From Clavulina sp. PMI_390 (Eukaryota > Basidiomycota > Agaricomycetes > Cantharellales > Hydnaceae), in contig WIDE01000001.1 in the NCBI GenBank assembly GCA_015039315.1, forward strand, positions 327,568 through 391,567: a stretch of DNA of 64,000 nucleotides, in the 5' to 3' direction. This document shows, one piece after another, positions 47,213 to 58,899 of this stretch. The stretch's first letter is position 1. Each line of letters starts with the position of its first letter. The position numbers and the translations under genes are program-made. A model generated the notes under the pieces. It was given only the letters and a program-made list of their open reading frames with translations, had not been told where the DNA came from and made no database searches.

Positions 47213-50008
47213 TCAGTCGTCCCTGGGATCGTCAGACAACGTCAACGTGGGACTAATGGGGGATCCATGCGTAGATGTTTCGGCACTACCAACAACCGTT
47301 GGTGTGGATGCTTCTGAGTCCCCACTGTAGGAAGAGGCGCGTGAAAGAGCTGCGACCTTTTTCGCTGCGCGTACCTCACGCCAATCCTCTGTGGGCTCGT
47401 CCAAAGTAAAAGCATGCATTGTACTGAAGCAAGCTATTGGTGAAATAAATGAAGAATCATTAGTCAATCAAAACGTGGAGGAAATAATCTCAGATTGATA
47501 TAGAATGACGAACCGATGACGAAGAACACGACCCAGACAAGGTGGCCTCCGAACAGCTCCTCATGTTCAATGGAATATGCAAAGAGAGAGTTCGAGAACG
47601 CAGGGGTGATCACTTGAGGCAAGGTCAATGACATTTGGATGATGCCTTCAGGCGGCAGAGCAACCGATCGAAGATCAGTATCTTTTCCTCATCAAGGGGA
47701 TGGTGGACGCGTACCGTTGATGCCAGCGAGCGCAGAAGCGGAAGGAGATACATCTGTGGCGAGCATCCCGATGCATCTATGAAGAACGAGCTTCGTGAGC
47801 GACGTCATTAATCCTTTCATAAGCGAATAGACACTTACGTCCAGCAATATCCAGCGAAGCTATCGATGTCGCGTGGAGGACGATGAAGATCAGGATCCTC
47901 CAAAGATAACAACCTGTCCTATATGATCCACTCACCTCCATAGTAAGAACCACAGGCCCGCAGTCACATAGAATAGTAGCCCACTCTCTCCACCATCCAC
48001 ACATTTCCTCGCGACGTAGTTCATGAAGGGATAGAAGCAGACGACGAAGGGCCAAAGCGTCATCGCAAACTGGTATATCCTCACAGCGCTATCTCTGCCG
48101 ATCCAACGATACATTGGATTGAACAAAGCGATGGCGATCAGGTGGATCATGGCCCGGGCAGAGAGATGGAGGCCAATTTGGGCTTCGTTAAATCCGAGGC
48201 CACCTTAGATTGTACAGAATGGAATCAGATCGAGCTTCAAAGAAGATTGGATCGAGACATACCATGCTTGACGTCAGTGTAGGCAAACAGCGGATAAACG
48301 TTGAAGAGTAGCTCGCTCGTCAGACACATGCAGAAGTTGGACACGACCAGCGCTAGGACCTGGCGATTGCGGAGAAGGTCCCCTACGGAAGGAGGCTCCT
48401 CAGCCTCAGTGGCATCATCGTCATCGCACTCGTCAGCAACATAGCCTTCGTCTACGGTACGGATAGCCGGAAGAGTATGAGGCAATTGTACATCAGCCTC
48501 GGGGGGAAGATCATCTTTAGCTTCTGAAGGCGAGCGCGATCCAGAGCGAGATCTTGAAGTAGACCTTCGTTTGGTAGGTGGGGCCCGAGTCTGTCGAACA
48601 CAAGTAATATGAAGATTAGTTAGTCATCTGGTGGATCGCGGCTGACAGGAGTGTCAACCCCAAGGTTGGGTCCAAGAACCCACCTCATTCAAGAAGACGG
48701 CGCCCAAGATGACGGCGCCACAAGCGATGGCAGCCCCAACTAGGCATGGGAACAAGAATGGGTACTTGAGCCAGAAGGGGGAAGAGAAAATTGAGTCGGG
48801 AAAATGTCGCTCAGGGTGCGCGAGAAACCCTCCCAAAGGAAGGCCGACGATCTGTCCAATGCGGTAGGTCAACGTCAAGGCGTTGAAGGCGATGGACTGA
48901 TTCGATCTGCGTAACGCCCGCGAATAATGCAGATGTGAATAGAAAAGAAGTTTTTCAGTCAGCACCAGATCGATGGAGATTCAATACCACCGGGTGGGAT
49001 AAGTGACGAAGCGAAGTTGCACGCTTTGTCGAAATGAAAGCACGGGACAAAGCACGCACCGATCAGTAAGTTCTCCAACCATAATCTTCACGGCTCTATT
49101 AGTATTGTGTGGGGTGAGGAATTCAAGAGCATGAGAAGGCAGGAACGGGGGGCCATTAGAGGAATCGGAGAGGGACGGAGTACTCACGCCCATACACCAC
49201 CCAAGGCGCCACCCAAGCTGCGGGAAAGCAGAAGGGCGGCAAAAGTCCTGCTGATGCCAAACAGGACGAGCGAGAGTCCCAGGCCAGTCATGCCGAGAAG
49301 GATGACAGGCTTACGGCCCCAGCGATCAGAGGCGAAACTCATGGGCATAACTGGTCACGCAGGCAAAAAGTTCGAGAAGTGGCAAATCAGCACTCTCTCA
49401 ACTGCCTCGGGTTCGGTCCTGGCGGCCGAGGAACGTGCAGTAAAAAGGAGAGCAAGGAGACATACTCGTCACAAGCGATGCAAGTGCGAAAACCGATTCC
49501 TATGAAACGAGCGGAGGCGCATATCGAGGATGAATGAAAAAATTCGCGGTGCGATGGCGGCGGTGTATATGACCACATACCACGATGCCCGAATAAAATC
49601 CCACACGCTCCGGATCGTTGACAACCTCGAGCTCGACAAGCATTTGATCTGAAAAGCGAAGAAAAAGATTTGCAGAGTTTTAACAGCATTGAGCAAAGTT
49701 GATGCATGCACGAAGTGCATCATATGCGTGGCACAAAAAAAATGTTGAGAGCACAGTGTTGGAGCCAGTCATCAATAAGCCGACGGTGCATTGCGAGATC
49801 CAGAGAAGATGAACGTACTTATGAAAGGAAAGATGAGCTCGTAGGACATTGGCCCCAGGGCATTGAGCAACAGGAGAGTGCCAATTGCTCGCCAAGGGAG
49901 GGGGGTGATGGCAGGGGCCTCAACATCCTTTTGACCGTTCTCGAGGGTTGACTCGGATGAGGCCCTGGATCGGGCTAGAAGGGGTTCTCGCTCGTCAACA
50001 CTGGCCAT
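47213..50008 (-). CDS. Major facilitator superfamily transporter (YCR023C/ZIFL-like DHA family)
   Basis: The protein starts at 50008 (MASVDEREPLLARSRASSES), a cytosolic tail with an acidic dileucine-like EPLL. Membrane segments follow in order: PLPWRAIGTLLLLNALGPMS; an exon with the loop 2-3 signature region (WGYLSDRxGRRPVxLFG reading near 49300); ALGGxxxCIKIMVGELTDR near 49070; SIAFNALTLTYRIGQIVGLP followed by LGGFLAHPERHFP near 48800-48900; and FPCLVGAAIACGAVILGAVF. A central loop is rich in Arg/Ser and acidic residues (48400-48600). After it comes LLRNRQVLALVVSNFCMCLT and further helices at 47800-48150. The hydrophilic C-terminus ends TLTLSDDPRDD. The layout (long N-tail, long central loop) matches fungal MFS proteins of the YCR023C group. 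The substrate is unknown. Confidence 0.8.
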
Positions 50009-50982
50009 AGGGGGGCGTCACGAAGACAAAGATGGGAGGAGGTCGATGTCCGAAACGGGTCAATTCGCTGCGTCAGAGCGGCCAGGTGTTGTGAAGACGA
50101 GCGGGGGGGATGAGTGGAAAAAGCTGCTCGCTCTTATACGAAAATAATGATGAAAGGCAGGGGCGGAGATAATGGAGGTGGGAGGAGAAAGATGAAGCAG
50201 AGAAGGTACGGTAAGGTATGGATGGGCATATGTGCCAGGCGTTAAAGTTGCTTAAACAGATCCGACCAACCAGCCAATATGATCAGCCAGTTAATTTAAT
50301 TGATCTGCAAGGAAGAACGAGAGGCATCACGCAGACCCGTCTGTGGGAGCACGCCATAGATATCCACAGATAGGGCTCCTCCTCCTATGCTCCGCCTGGA
50401 GTCGCCCAGGTGGAGAGCACAAAAGCCTGAGAGCGATCGTCATAGGATGTCCTATCGAATCTCGGCCCACTGAATGCAACCACGGAAATAATGAGGTAAA
50501 TGGTTCCTATTTCCCATCATTATATCGAGATACATCGAGATCTGGCCATGTCCACCAAGGGCGAGGTCTGAGCAATTTTTGAAAAAGGCCCCTCGTGCAT
50601 CGGCCGACGACTGGTGCTGCCAATCGTGCACTCATGCACACGTGGTATAGGGTCCTCCAACTGTGGGTCCACAATTAACCCCGGATCCGCCCAGCGCTTA
50701 AATTAAGTGGTGGCAGTTAAAAAAATTCTACTAGTGCTCGAGCCCTGGGACTTGGGTTTCTTTAGATGGATGGTCAGGCTGAGGTGAGCCAGGACAGTAT
50801 AACTGTGACCCCACTTGACGTGCATGGGCCAATCACGATCGGCGGTGGCGGGCCGGCCCGGTCCACTCCCGATTGGCACACTTTGGGAAAGCGCTAGTAT
50901 AAAGGTTCTGGTTGTCAACTCTGTAGTGCCCTGACTTTCTTTCTCGTCTGTGGTTGACTACCTGTGCTTCGTATACTATACT
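50009..50982. promoter_or_regulatory. Long divergent intergenic region, MFS / flavocytochrome b2-like
   Basis: This 974-bp spacer carries promoters in both directions. A TATAAA at 50898-50903 lies about 80 bp before the dehydrogenase ATG. A GC-rich block (GGCGGTGGCGGGCCGGCCCGG, about 50840-50860) lies just upstream of it. The greater length than at the housekeeping divergent pairs suggests more regulated expression, which is inference. I see no coding sequence. Confidence 0.45.
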
Positions 50983-53205
50983 ATGTTGTCAGCGCAAGAA
51001 GTCTCTGCTCACTCGACACGTGAATCGTGTTGGGTCATCATTGCGGGGCAAGTGTATGACCTCACAGAGTTCCTAGAGGAACATCCTGGAGGTTCTGCCA
51101 TCATCTTGCGGTATGCTGGCCAAGACGCGACTCAAGTATACGAGGAGATCCATCCGCCAACTGCTCTTGAGGACAACATTCCTCAGGAGAAGCGGCTAGG
51201 TCCAGTCGACCTTGCAACTGTCAAACAGCCAGAGGCCACTCCAGCCAAAACACCCGTACAAACCAAATCAAACGAACTGCCATCTTTGAGTACGATCATC
51301 TCTCTTGAAGATTTTGAGGTAAGTTGCTATGAACTTGGTGTGTTTTGTGTTGCAACGAGGTAGCTCCCCAACGATCGGTCCTCCACTGATCCGCCCAACT
51401 CGTATTTGGACAGAATGTCGGAAGAGAGCGATTATCAAAGAAGGCTTGGGCCTACTTCTTTTCTGGAGCGACTGATATGACTTGTAAGCTTTCCTGATTT
51501 TCCTCCATTTTTGTGGGTCTGATGACACTGACTTCGGCCGTTGGCACATCAACCCTCTCAAATTTTTTCACCCTCTCTCACACTGCCTCTTGATACTCCC
51601 TGGTCAATCATGCCCTTATTCTCCACCCTTTCACAGCGCTGGCACTCAATCGCTCATCATGGAACAGCATTTTATTCGTGCCTAGAGTAATGGTGGACGT
51701 GACGCAGGTGGACACTTCAACAACAATAGCTGGAGAGTTCGCTTCACTCCCAGTAATTATTGCTCCTACTGGAATGAGCAAACTCTCACACCCAATGGGA
51801 GAGATGGGTTTTGCTGAAGGGGCTGGATTGGAGAAGATTCCATTCACGGTCAGCTGCACCTCCCAATTTTTTTTTACCTTCTTTCCTTGTGCTCCGTTTC
51901 GGGATGATCGGGGCCTTCAAGTGCGATTTTATTGCCGCCCTGATCGCTTTGTATCCAGTTTCCTCCTTTGAATCGTGCTACGATTTTCGGTTCATGGCTC
52001 GTCACTTGACTGCAGTCTTATTTCTCATCAACTGATGATTGCCCAAACTGTTCTTCCTGTTCCTGACAAATTCTTACCTCCATTATTCTTCCTCACTTCC
52101 TTTACCTCGGTCCCCGGGCCCGGAACATTTATCCTTCCTGCTGTCGCCCACGCGGTCCCTTCATTGTCCCAGGTTTCCACCAATGCCTCCGCAGGACTCG
52201 ATCAGATTGTTGCTGCAAGAGGCTCGGATGCGATGACCCTTCTCTTCCAATTGTACGTGAACAAGGACCGGCCTAAATCAACCGCCCTTCTTCAGCGAAT
52301 CGCATCTTACAAAACGGACGCGGGTGTCCGCCTGTTCAAGGCAATTGTCGTGACCGTTGATTGCCCAGCGCCTGGCAAGCGGGAGCCCGACGAGCGAGTC
52401 AAGGCGGAAGTAGACCTGGAATTGGGTGTCACGGGTGCGCAGGCTGCAGCGCCTGATGCGAAGGGTGGCGGTATCGGTAGAGCCATGGGAGGCTTCATTG
52501 ACCCCAAGGTCACTTGGGCGGACATTGCTTGGATTCGTGAACAAGTCCGCCCGGTCCTCACTTCCTCTTCCTCTTCTTCTTCCTCTGCTTCCGCTTCCGT
52601 AACCGCCTCCGCGTCCTCGACTCCATCAATACCCATCGGTGTCAAGGGCATACAGTGCGTTGCAGACGCACTCCTCGCGATCCACCATGGCGCCCAAATT
52701 ATCTGGCTCTCGAACCACGGCGGCCGAGGCCTAGACACTGCTCCTCCAGCCCTTTATGTCCTTGCTGAACTGCGACGCGATCACCCGTGGGTGTTCCAAC
52801 ATCGCGATGCCGGCGGGCGGCAAGTCGAGTTCTACATCGATGGCGGAGTTCGGAGAGGCACGGACATCGTCAAGGCTCTATGCCTCGGCGCCCGCGCTGT
52901 GGTAATGGGGAGACCCTTCCTTTACGCCCTGCAGTGGGGTACGCAGGGAGTACGGCACGCAGTTGACAGTGAGCAGCCTTTCACATGTTCCTCCAGGTAA
53001 CAGGCGCCTAATCACGAGGATTATCAACTTCTCCCTCCTAACAGTCTTACGAGATGAGATGGAAACGACCATGCGATTGATTGGGGCAACAAAAGTCAGC
53101 GATCTAGGACCCCACCTCCTCAACGTCAAAGCACTGCAGCCACTTCTCAACGATCCTATCCCGGTGCCGCCAGAAATTCAACCTGCCGTCAAGGCCAGAT
53201 TATGA
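50983..53205 (+). CDS. Flavocytochrome b2-like FMN-dependent 2-hydroxyacid dehydrogenase, predicted peroxisomal
   Basis: The protein starts MLSAQEVSAHSTRESCWVII. It opens directly with a cytochrome b5 domain containing the haem-ligand motif EEHPGG and the second histidine in EEIHPP. A linker leads to an FMN-dependent alpha-hydroxyacid dehydrogenase domain: KKAWAYFFSGATD, ALNRSSWNSILFVPRVM, PVIIAPTGMSKLSHP, FQLYVNKDR, VKGIQCVADALLAIHHGAQI, SNHGGRGLDTAPP (catalytic His) and DGGVRRGTDIVKALCLGARA. Introns include one unusually long one (about 51849-52169). A Ser-rich run (52560-52620) is inserted before the VKGIQ strand. There is no mitochondrial presequence, and the last three residues are Ala-Arg-Leu, a canonical PTS1. 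In yeast the related enzyme oxidises L-lactate in the mitochondrial intermembrane space. Here a peroxisomal 2-hydroxyacid oxidation role is inferred. Confidence 0.85.
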
Positions 53206-53609
53206 GATTCCCCTAACTCTCCTGCCTTGACACATGTATGCACTCCCACTTACTCCAACATTCACCGTCTTACGGTTGGGTCCGAGAGATTAGCGATAGC
53301 ATTTACCTAGCTTGGGTAAATGTTATGACTGAATATCTCCATCCCTCATGAATATTACTGGTCGCTCACAATTGATCACATCATGCCTCGAGTACACTTC
53401 GTTTTAGCGCGCTGCAAGGAAGGTTCATAGGTGAAAATGAGAAGATCTCGATAAGTTCATTATGGGCGTGTCAAGTTCTTTAAGCCAAAATTAAGTAATG
53501 TACAAGTCAGGATGCGAGCGGAGATAAGAACTATGTCGGGTCTAGGTGCGGGCACGGGCCGCACGTTCGTAGTACAGGTATGAGAGGGATAGCAAACGTG
53601 ATGGAGTCA
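53206..53609. other. Convergent intergenic region with a small inverted repeat
   Basis: Between the two PTS1-ending genes there is a hairpin-forming sequence near 53297-53322 (CATTTACC and GGGTAAATG arms around a 6-base loop). It may affect 3' end formation, but nothing else supports a function. No coding sequence is seen. Confidence 0.35.
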
Positions 53610-55574
53610 TTACAAACGTGCAGGAGTGGCGGACGAGACCTCAGAAGAACCTCCCAAGGAAGATCGAGGGGAGTATTTTCCTTGTAACCATTCGAAGAGC
53701 GCCGCAGCTGGAAAAGTAATGTGCAAGCGAGGCAAGACATGTGCCGCACGGATGCAGTTCAAATCGTCAGCAATCATAGTTTGTCACGCAGCAGTGTCAA
53801 GAGTGGGGAAAACAATCACTCACAAAGTTTCTTGGGCGACTCTTGCGGCATTAGATGGCTCACGCTGATCCTGACGTTGGAGGTGTTGGCAGTACGGCGA
53901 TGCGCAGTGTGGCGCGTCGAAACTTCCCCGCCGGTCCTATGAGAAAGGAAAAGGAAGACCAATTAGCCAGCGCAAGTGGCAACCACTCTAAATATCACTT
54001 ACGCCTCGGGGCTACGACCGCTATAGATCATTCGGAGCTCGATGTCAGGGTTCAAGTCGGCGAGCTGCTCGAATGCATGGACTCCGTTCTGACGTTCTGA
54101 GAACCACATGGCCTCCTACATTGGCGAGAGTCAGTTATATGCGTAGGATGGGAGTGGCGGGGCATATGGAGAAGCCGTGGACGAACCTGAATGATGGGCG
54201 TCTTCAGCATGACACCTCCGACCTTCTTGTCTTCAGTCAGTGCGTATTGGACGTAGGTTTCCAGTACTTCGGGATCCCAGTAGCCAAAGGACTTCTTCAG
54301 ACCGGCACGAGCTTCCTCCCTATCGGTCATGAACAGATACAAAGGAGGGTCAGTTCCAAACGAAGTCCCGAGAATAACCTGTATAAAAGCACGCACCAAG
54401 ATGGCCAGCGGAACCGACGAGCGATCGCGCCAGTGACCCAAGAGTTGAAGATGGCATTGTTGTTTGCGTTGGGGTGCATGATGATAGGCTCAATGGCCAC
54501 GAGGGAGTGGTAGAGCTTTGGTTCCCAGATAGCTGACAGCATCCTGAAGACAGTCAACGCGTTAGATAAAGCAACCAACTTAACGTAGATGTAATCGGCG
54601 ACAACATACATGGAGGTCATGCCAGCACTGTGGCCAACACCAACCAAGGTGCGCTCTCCCACGAAGCCGAATCGGCGACGAGTCTGGGCAATCGTGTCGG
54701 GGAGACGCTCGAGATGCAGAGGGAGCTCTGCATTGGCGGCAGGGTTTGCGGGGAGGTAGTATAGGAGGAAGTTGACCAAGTCGCGGGATGCCTCGGCCCA
54801 AGGATCTGTAAGAGCGCCCACAATGTCAAGCATAATTCACTTGCAAACGAATTGTATTATACTCACAGATGAATCCCAGCTTCCCTTCATTGACCAGGGC
54901 ACTGTCGCCGTGGTTCGTAGCTTCAAAGCCCCAGATTTCGTTCACCTTGACACCAGCATCTGCTTCGGTCTGCTGAATCAGCCGAGCGTAGGTGGGCTCC
55001 CAGATCTAATATCCCACATAAATCTCGGTTAGGGACTTGCATAGACCTCTAATTAATGAAAAGGGCTCACCTCTTTGGGGAAGCCAACAGCGTGAGTCAC
55101 CACGAGGGTGAGGCCATCCTCAACCCAGGGGCCTTTCCTTCGGTAACGGTTCATGACATTGTAGAGAACTTCGTTTCGGTCTGGCAGGTCGCGCTCACGA
55201 CGCTCTGCAGCGCGCTTCTTCGTTTGCATGGTGCGGAATTCACGGTTGACACGTGCTTTGCGCTGATCCTTGGTCTCTTGTGCTGGGGGCTCGTGCTTGG
55301 CTGGGTCGAATAATTCTCCAGGGGTTCGAGGCCATGCAGCCGAGATGATATGGGTAGAGAGGACATGTGTGCTCTGGAGAGCCTTGGGGAGCGATGATTG
55401 TGGGCGGGCGCCAAAGGGAAGTTGAGGGAGTGCACCAACAGCTGGGGGTGGCAGAATAGGTTCGTATGAGGGATATGGGTTCGTTGGGGGGAAAGCGATC
55501 AACTCGTCAGGAGGAGTCCAAGTCTTAGAGGCTTGAGGCTTGGGCTTAGCGGGAGGTGCAGAGGTTGAAGCCAT
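53610..55574 (-). CDS. Alpha/beta hydrolase (LPX1/MpaH-type), predicted peroxisomal
   Basis: The start at 55574 gives MASTSAPPAKPKPQASKTWT. The fold is read from VEDGLTLVVTHAVGFPKE (oxyanion strand) joined to IWEPTYARLIQQTEADAG, then the nucleophile elbow LVGVGHSAGMTSM (GxSxG) near 54620. Later come PKLYHSLVAIEPIIMHP, REEARAGLKKSFGYWDPEVL, ELRMIYSGRSPEA and SHLMPQESPKKL (likely catalytic histidine). The final junction (donor GTGAGT, acceptor CAG near 53712) joins KKL-S to AALFEWLQGKYSPRS. The last exon ends SSATPARL with TAA at 53610-53612. The C-terminal Ala-Arg-Leu is a PTS1, in keeping with peroxisomal members of this hydrolase family. It converges on the hydroxyacid dehydrogenase, which also ends in ARL. 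The substrate is unknown. Confidence 0.75.
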
Positions 55575-57071
55575 TTGAGAAGTGACTGGAGTTGGTGGTC
55601 GGCGACGAGGTCAGGGTTCAGGAAAGGTGGTGCAAGACCAGTCGGAATGAGAAAGGGTTTGTTGGGGAGTCCTTTACCTCCATAACGAGACCCTTCTTTT
55701 TAAACCACATCACAGAAAAACTTGATGACTCTCAAAATCCGAGCGACAAGGACCAATACAAATGCTTCGCCCGGATCATCAGCAACTGAAAATGGCTCGA
55801 ATGGCACAACGAAGCGAGGATTGGCATTGGAGTTCATAATGATCGATTAGGCACCTCCATCTCTATAGCCATCACATGGCTGATTATGGTTGAGTCTTTG
55901 CCAACGCATTCAGGCTGGCAGATGGTTGGCGGCGAGGGAGCAGCCAGTGGCTTGAACACTTGTTCAACACTCGAGTCCACTCACAAACAATATCAATCAC
56001 AGCCTTCCATGCTCTTATGCTCCGTCCGGATGCCCTGATCATATGAAAACAAACGTCTTGGCTGCACCACGTCGTGTCTGCGTTGTGGTAGCTGACTAGC
56101 TGGTCTACTCCACTCTGGTCGCAGTCGCGGCCGACGAAAGTGGCTCATCTCACTGCAAGCATTACAGGCATTGTGGTGGCGCCGCCGCCGGTCCTCCTTG
56201 AGGCTTCATTTCACGAGCCGCACTAGGACCAAATTCGAGATAGGCTCGGATTCCCACACTCATGTCATCTCGCTCCATGAATCATATACCAAATGGGCAT
56301 GAAAGAACGCATGACGTTCCTAGGTCCCGCTCAACATGTCCCGATGCGACGGGAGCGAGGGACAGTCACGTTAGGAGTTCAGCTACTGGTAGTAGGGATG
56401 GCCCGCCATCTGCAGAGCTCGACGATAGCGGAACGCTAGGGGACATATTAGTGTTGATTACGCTGGTGCAATGCATGAGGATCAAGGTAATCTGACAAGC
56501 GGGCACGGGCCTCAAGTAAATGAGTGTATCAGAGGCGCAGGACGCGCTCCGATTGTTAGATGATCAGGCAGTCTTGCATGCTCATAACGTCCATTCATCG
56601 TCCTAATGCGACGGTCAGGTAACAGCCTCATTCGGCATGGCTCATCGCAATAGGTCCAATACGTGACTCTACTCCGCCCGCTCTCCATTGCCCGCACCTT
56701 CGAAGGTTCATTGATATACATATAAAGTAATGCGTCCCTCGACTTTCATTATTGCAGTCCAATGCAAATGCATCTCGGACCTCGTATCATCATTGGCTTT
56801 TTGCTCTGCCGATCCAAAGCTGCAATCTTAACCCTCTCGCCTTCGGCGCCGATCACGAGGGTGACGAGCCCTGGTAGAAAAGTGAATAGTGCAGGTATCA
56901 TGTGTCATTGACAGCACGCGCGCAATATAACAGATATGGCACAATCCAAAATAACATTATGTCAGGCAATGAAAGGCGCGAGGCACACAATGCCTCGGTG
57001 GTAGAGCATCGGCATCGCTTGCATGACGAATAAATACTTTTAACCCTCAGAGAGAACGAACTAGGAGTATC
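55575..57071. other. Intergenic region of about 1.5 kb
   Basis: It contains the hydrolase promoter (from 55575 upward) and the 3' flank of the first GH18 gene. Near 56895-56940 a segment (TGTCATTGACAGCACGCGCG, then CAATATAACAGATATG) resembles the 3' flanks of the other two GH18 genes. No coding gene or clear transposon is visible. A tRNA-like D-arm at 56990-57010 is not followed by a T arm. Confidence 0.4.
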
Positions 57072-58696
57072 TCAAACAGCCCACGAAGAGGCGCGCACGG
57101 TCTTGATCCAGCTAGAGTCAGCGTGGGGATATTGCCACACCATGACGCCACCGTTCCAGCCCTTCCCTTTAGCGGTGCTGAGACAGTTCGCAAGCGTCGC
57201 GGGCGCAATGTAGCCATTGTTAGCGTCAGCGGTCGTGGCTGTGGACAGCATTCAGATCAGCAAGAGTGGACTAGCGAAAGTGAGGGTAGAGGAGGTAATA
57301 ATAAGCCCTACCTGGTTTGCCAATGACAATCTTCTGGAGCGGAACACCCGCGACGGAGTTAATCTGGAAGACAGCGGTTTTGGGCCAGGTGGTCGAAGAA
57401 GTGGTGAGGAGGCCAGCGCAGGTCTAGGGAATGCAGGGTCAGCTCATGGGCAATTTGGAATAGATAGCCATAAAAATACGAACGGTATACTCAGAAGTGC
57501 CTGGTAGATCAGATGAAGCAATGTCAAAGATTGCTCTGGTATCATGAGAAATGATAGAAAGGTTGTTGCTAACCCTGATTATAGAATTGAATGTTGTACC
57601 AGTCGATATCTGGGCCAACAGACGCATGAACCTTGGTGTAAGCACCAGCGGTATAGATGGGGGAAAACCACGGGGCCACAGGAGCATGGGTGATAAGATA
57701 TTGACCCGAAGGAAGAGCAGAGCGAAGGCTGTTCATGATAGCAAGTTATAGATGTAGTCTGGAGTCAGCTAAAGGAAGAACGAACGCTTTGGTGAAGTTG
57801 ATCAACCAGGTCTCAGCTTTGCCATCAGCGGCATTGATGGCAGTCTGTTGGCGAAACGATATAGTCAGATCGTCGAGTTTATAAACAATGATACATCCGA
57901 AAAAACTCACGAAATCCTCATAATCTGACAATAGTCCAGGAGGTCAGAGTCGTTCAAGGGTAACACAGTGTCAACAAAACATACCGACGCTAAATGTAGA
58001 ATTAATCAGAGAGGCGATACAGATGCTGGGAGAAATGGTGACTCACTCGATACCATCCAAGGAGTAGGTTTTCACCCACGAAGCCATTGTGCTTGCAGTC
58101 GAGGCAGCATTGAGTCCAGCTGTGGTAGGCTGTTCAGTGCTTCCAAACGCAGTAACTGGAGTACAACGTAAATTAGGGGTGCGCGACGGAGATCTTCAAT
58201 CTTCTTGCAACGTACCCATCAGGTTGATCCCAGCCGACGCATAAGAACTCTTGGTGGATTTCCGAGTGGCCGCATCGATTTCTTGCCACTCGAGGGCCTG
58301 ATCAGCGGCACCAGAGCTGAGCAGGAAAGCAAGGTTCCTAGAATCAGGAAGCTGTGTGAGCAGATTGCGTTTCAAGGAACTGCTGAGTACGGTTCATACA
58401 ATGTGTTATACCCCTGGCGGAGGGCAGGAAGAGTGAGAACGAGGACACTGACCAAGAGAAGCTATAGGACATACCTTTAACGTAGCAGGAGTGGGGGGCC
58501 CGGTTTCTCCGCTGACCCAAGCTGTTAAGAATATTAGCAGAGCTTACGAACGTGAGCGAACATCTTCGTGGAGCTGACCATCCCAATAGGCGACCCAGTG
58601 GGGTGCAGTCGAAACAAGACGAGGTTGCAAAGGAGTGGCATTTGTAGCAGTCAAGGTGACGACAGCGGCGGTGGCGAGAGAAAGGATAGACAACAT
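57072..58696 (-). CDS. Secreted GH18 chitinase-like protein, tandem copy 1
   Basis: This many-exon gene starts at 58696 with a signal peptide (MLSILSLATAAVVTLTATNA). The mature start APHWVAYWD-AWVSGETGPP is typical of small basidiomycete GH18 enzymes. Further exons give NLAFLLSSGAADQALEWQEI, AYGSTEQPTT-like text and ASWVKTYSLDGI. The catalytic DxxDxDxE motif (DGIDVDYED) is built from three exons: one ending at 58047, a 5-nt exon at 57985-57989 (CGTCG) and a 14-nt exon at 57911-57924. After it come TAINAADGKAETWLINFTKA and SGQYLITHAPVAPWFSPIYT (the barrel strand facing substrate). The end is VMVWQYPHADSSWIKTVRAS followed by SWAV and TGA at 57072-57074. About 330 residues. It is predicted to hydrolyse chitin or related GlcNAc polymers outside the cell; the catalytic acid Glu is present. 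Confidence 0.85.
57985..57989 (-). other. 5-nt micro-exon inside the GH18 catalytic motif (copy 1)
   Basis: Flanked by TTTAG upstream and GTATGT downstream on the minus strand, the five bases complete the codons for Asp-Val-Asp in DGIDVDYE. Without this exon the frame breaks and the motif is lost. It is followed by a 14-nt exon at 57911-57924. Confidence 0.75.
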
Positions 58697-58800
58697 GTTT
58701 TGTGTGGAGGGAATGTGAGATCCAAAGAGAGACGGAAACCACTACGAGAGAGGGGCTTGGAGCAGCTGGCCGATCAGCTCTTGGGGCTCGGGAGCCTCTT

Positions 58801-58808
58801 CTTATAGC
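58801..58808 (-). promoter_or_regulatory. TATA element of GH18 copy 1
   Basis: The minus strand reads GGGCTATAAGAAGAGG here, about 105 bp before the ATG. Copy 2 has GAGCATAAGAAGAAG at the same distance (about 61685-61700), so the ATAAGAAGA core is kept. Confidence 0.5.
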
Positions 58809-58899
58809 CCCACGACAGATGGATATTTCAAGGAAAAACGAAAGACCCAGCTCGCATTCTTCGTAGTGATACGTTGCCCCTTGGTCCCTCACGAAGGTT

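Noticed and set aside
49107..49505. 132-codon plus-strand frame opposite the MFS gene
   Set aside because: It is the shadow of conserved MFS exons and introns on the minus strand and shows no domain.
56975..57020. tRNA-like D-arm sequence (GGTGGTAGAGC)
   Set aside because: No matching acceptor stem, anticodon stem or T loop follows, so it is not a tRNA gene.
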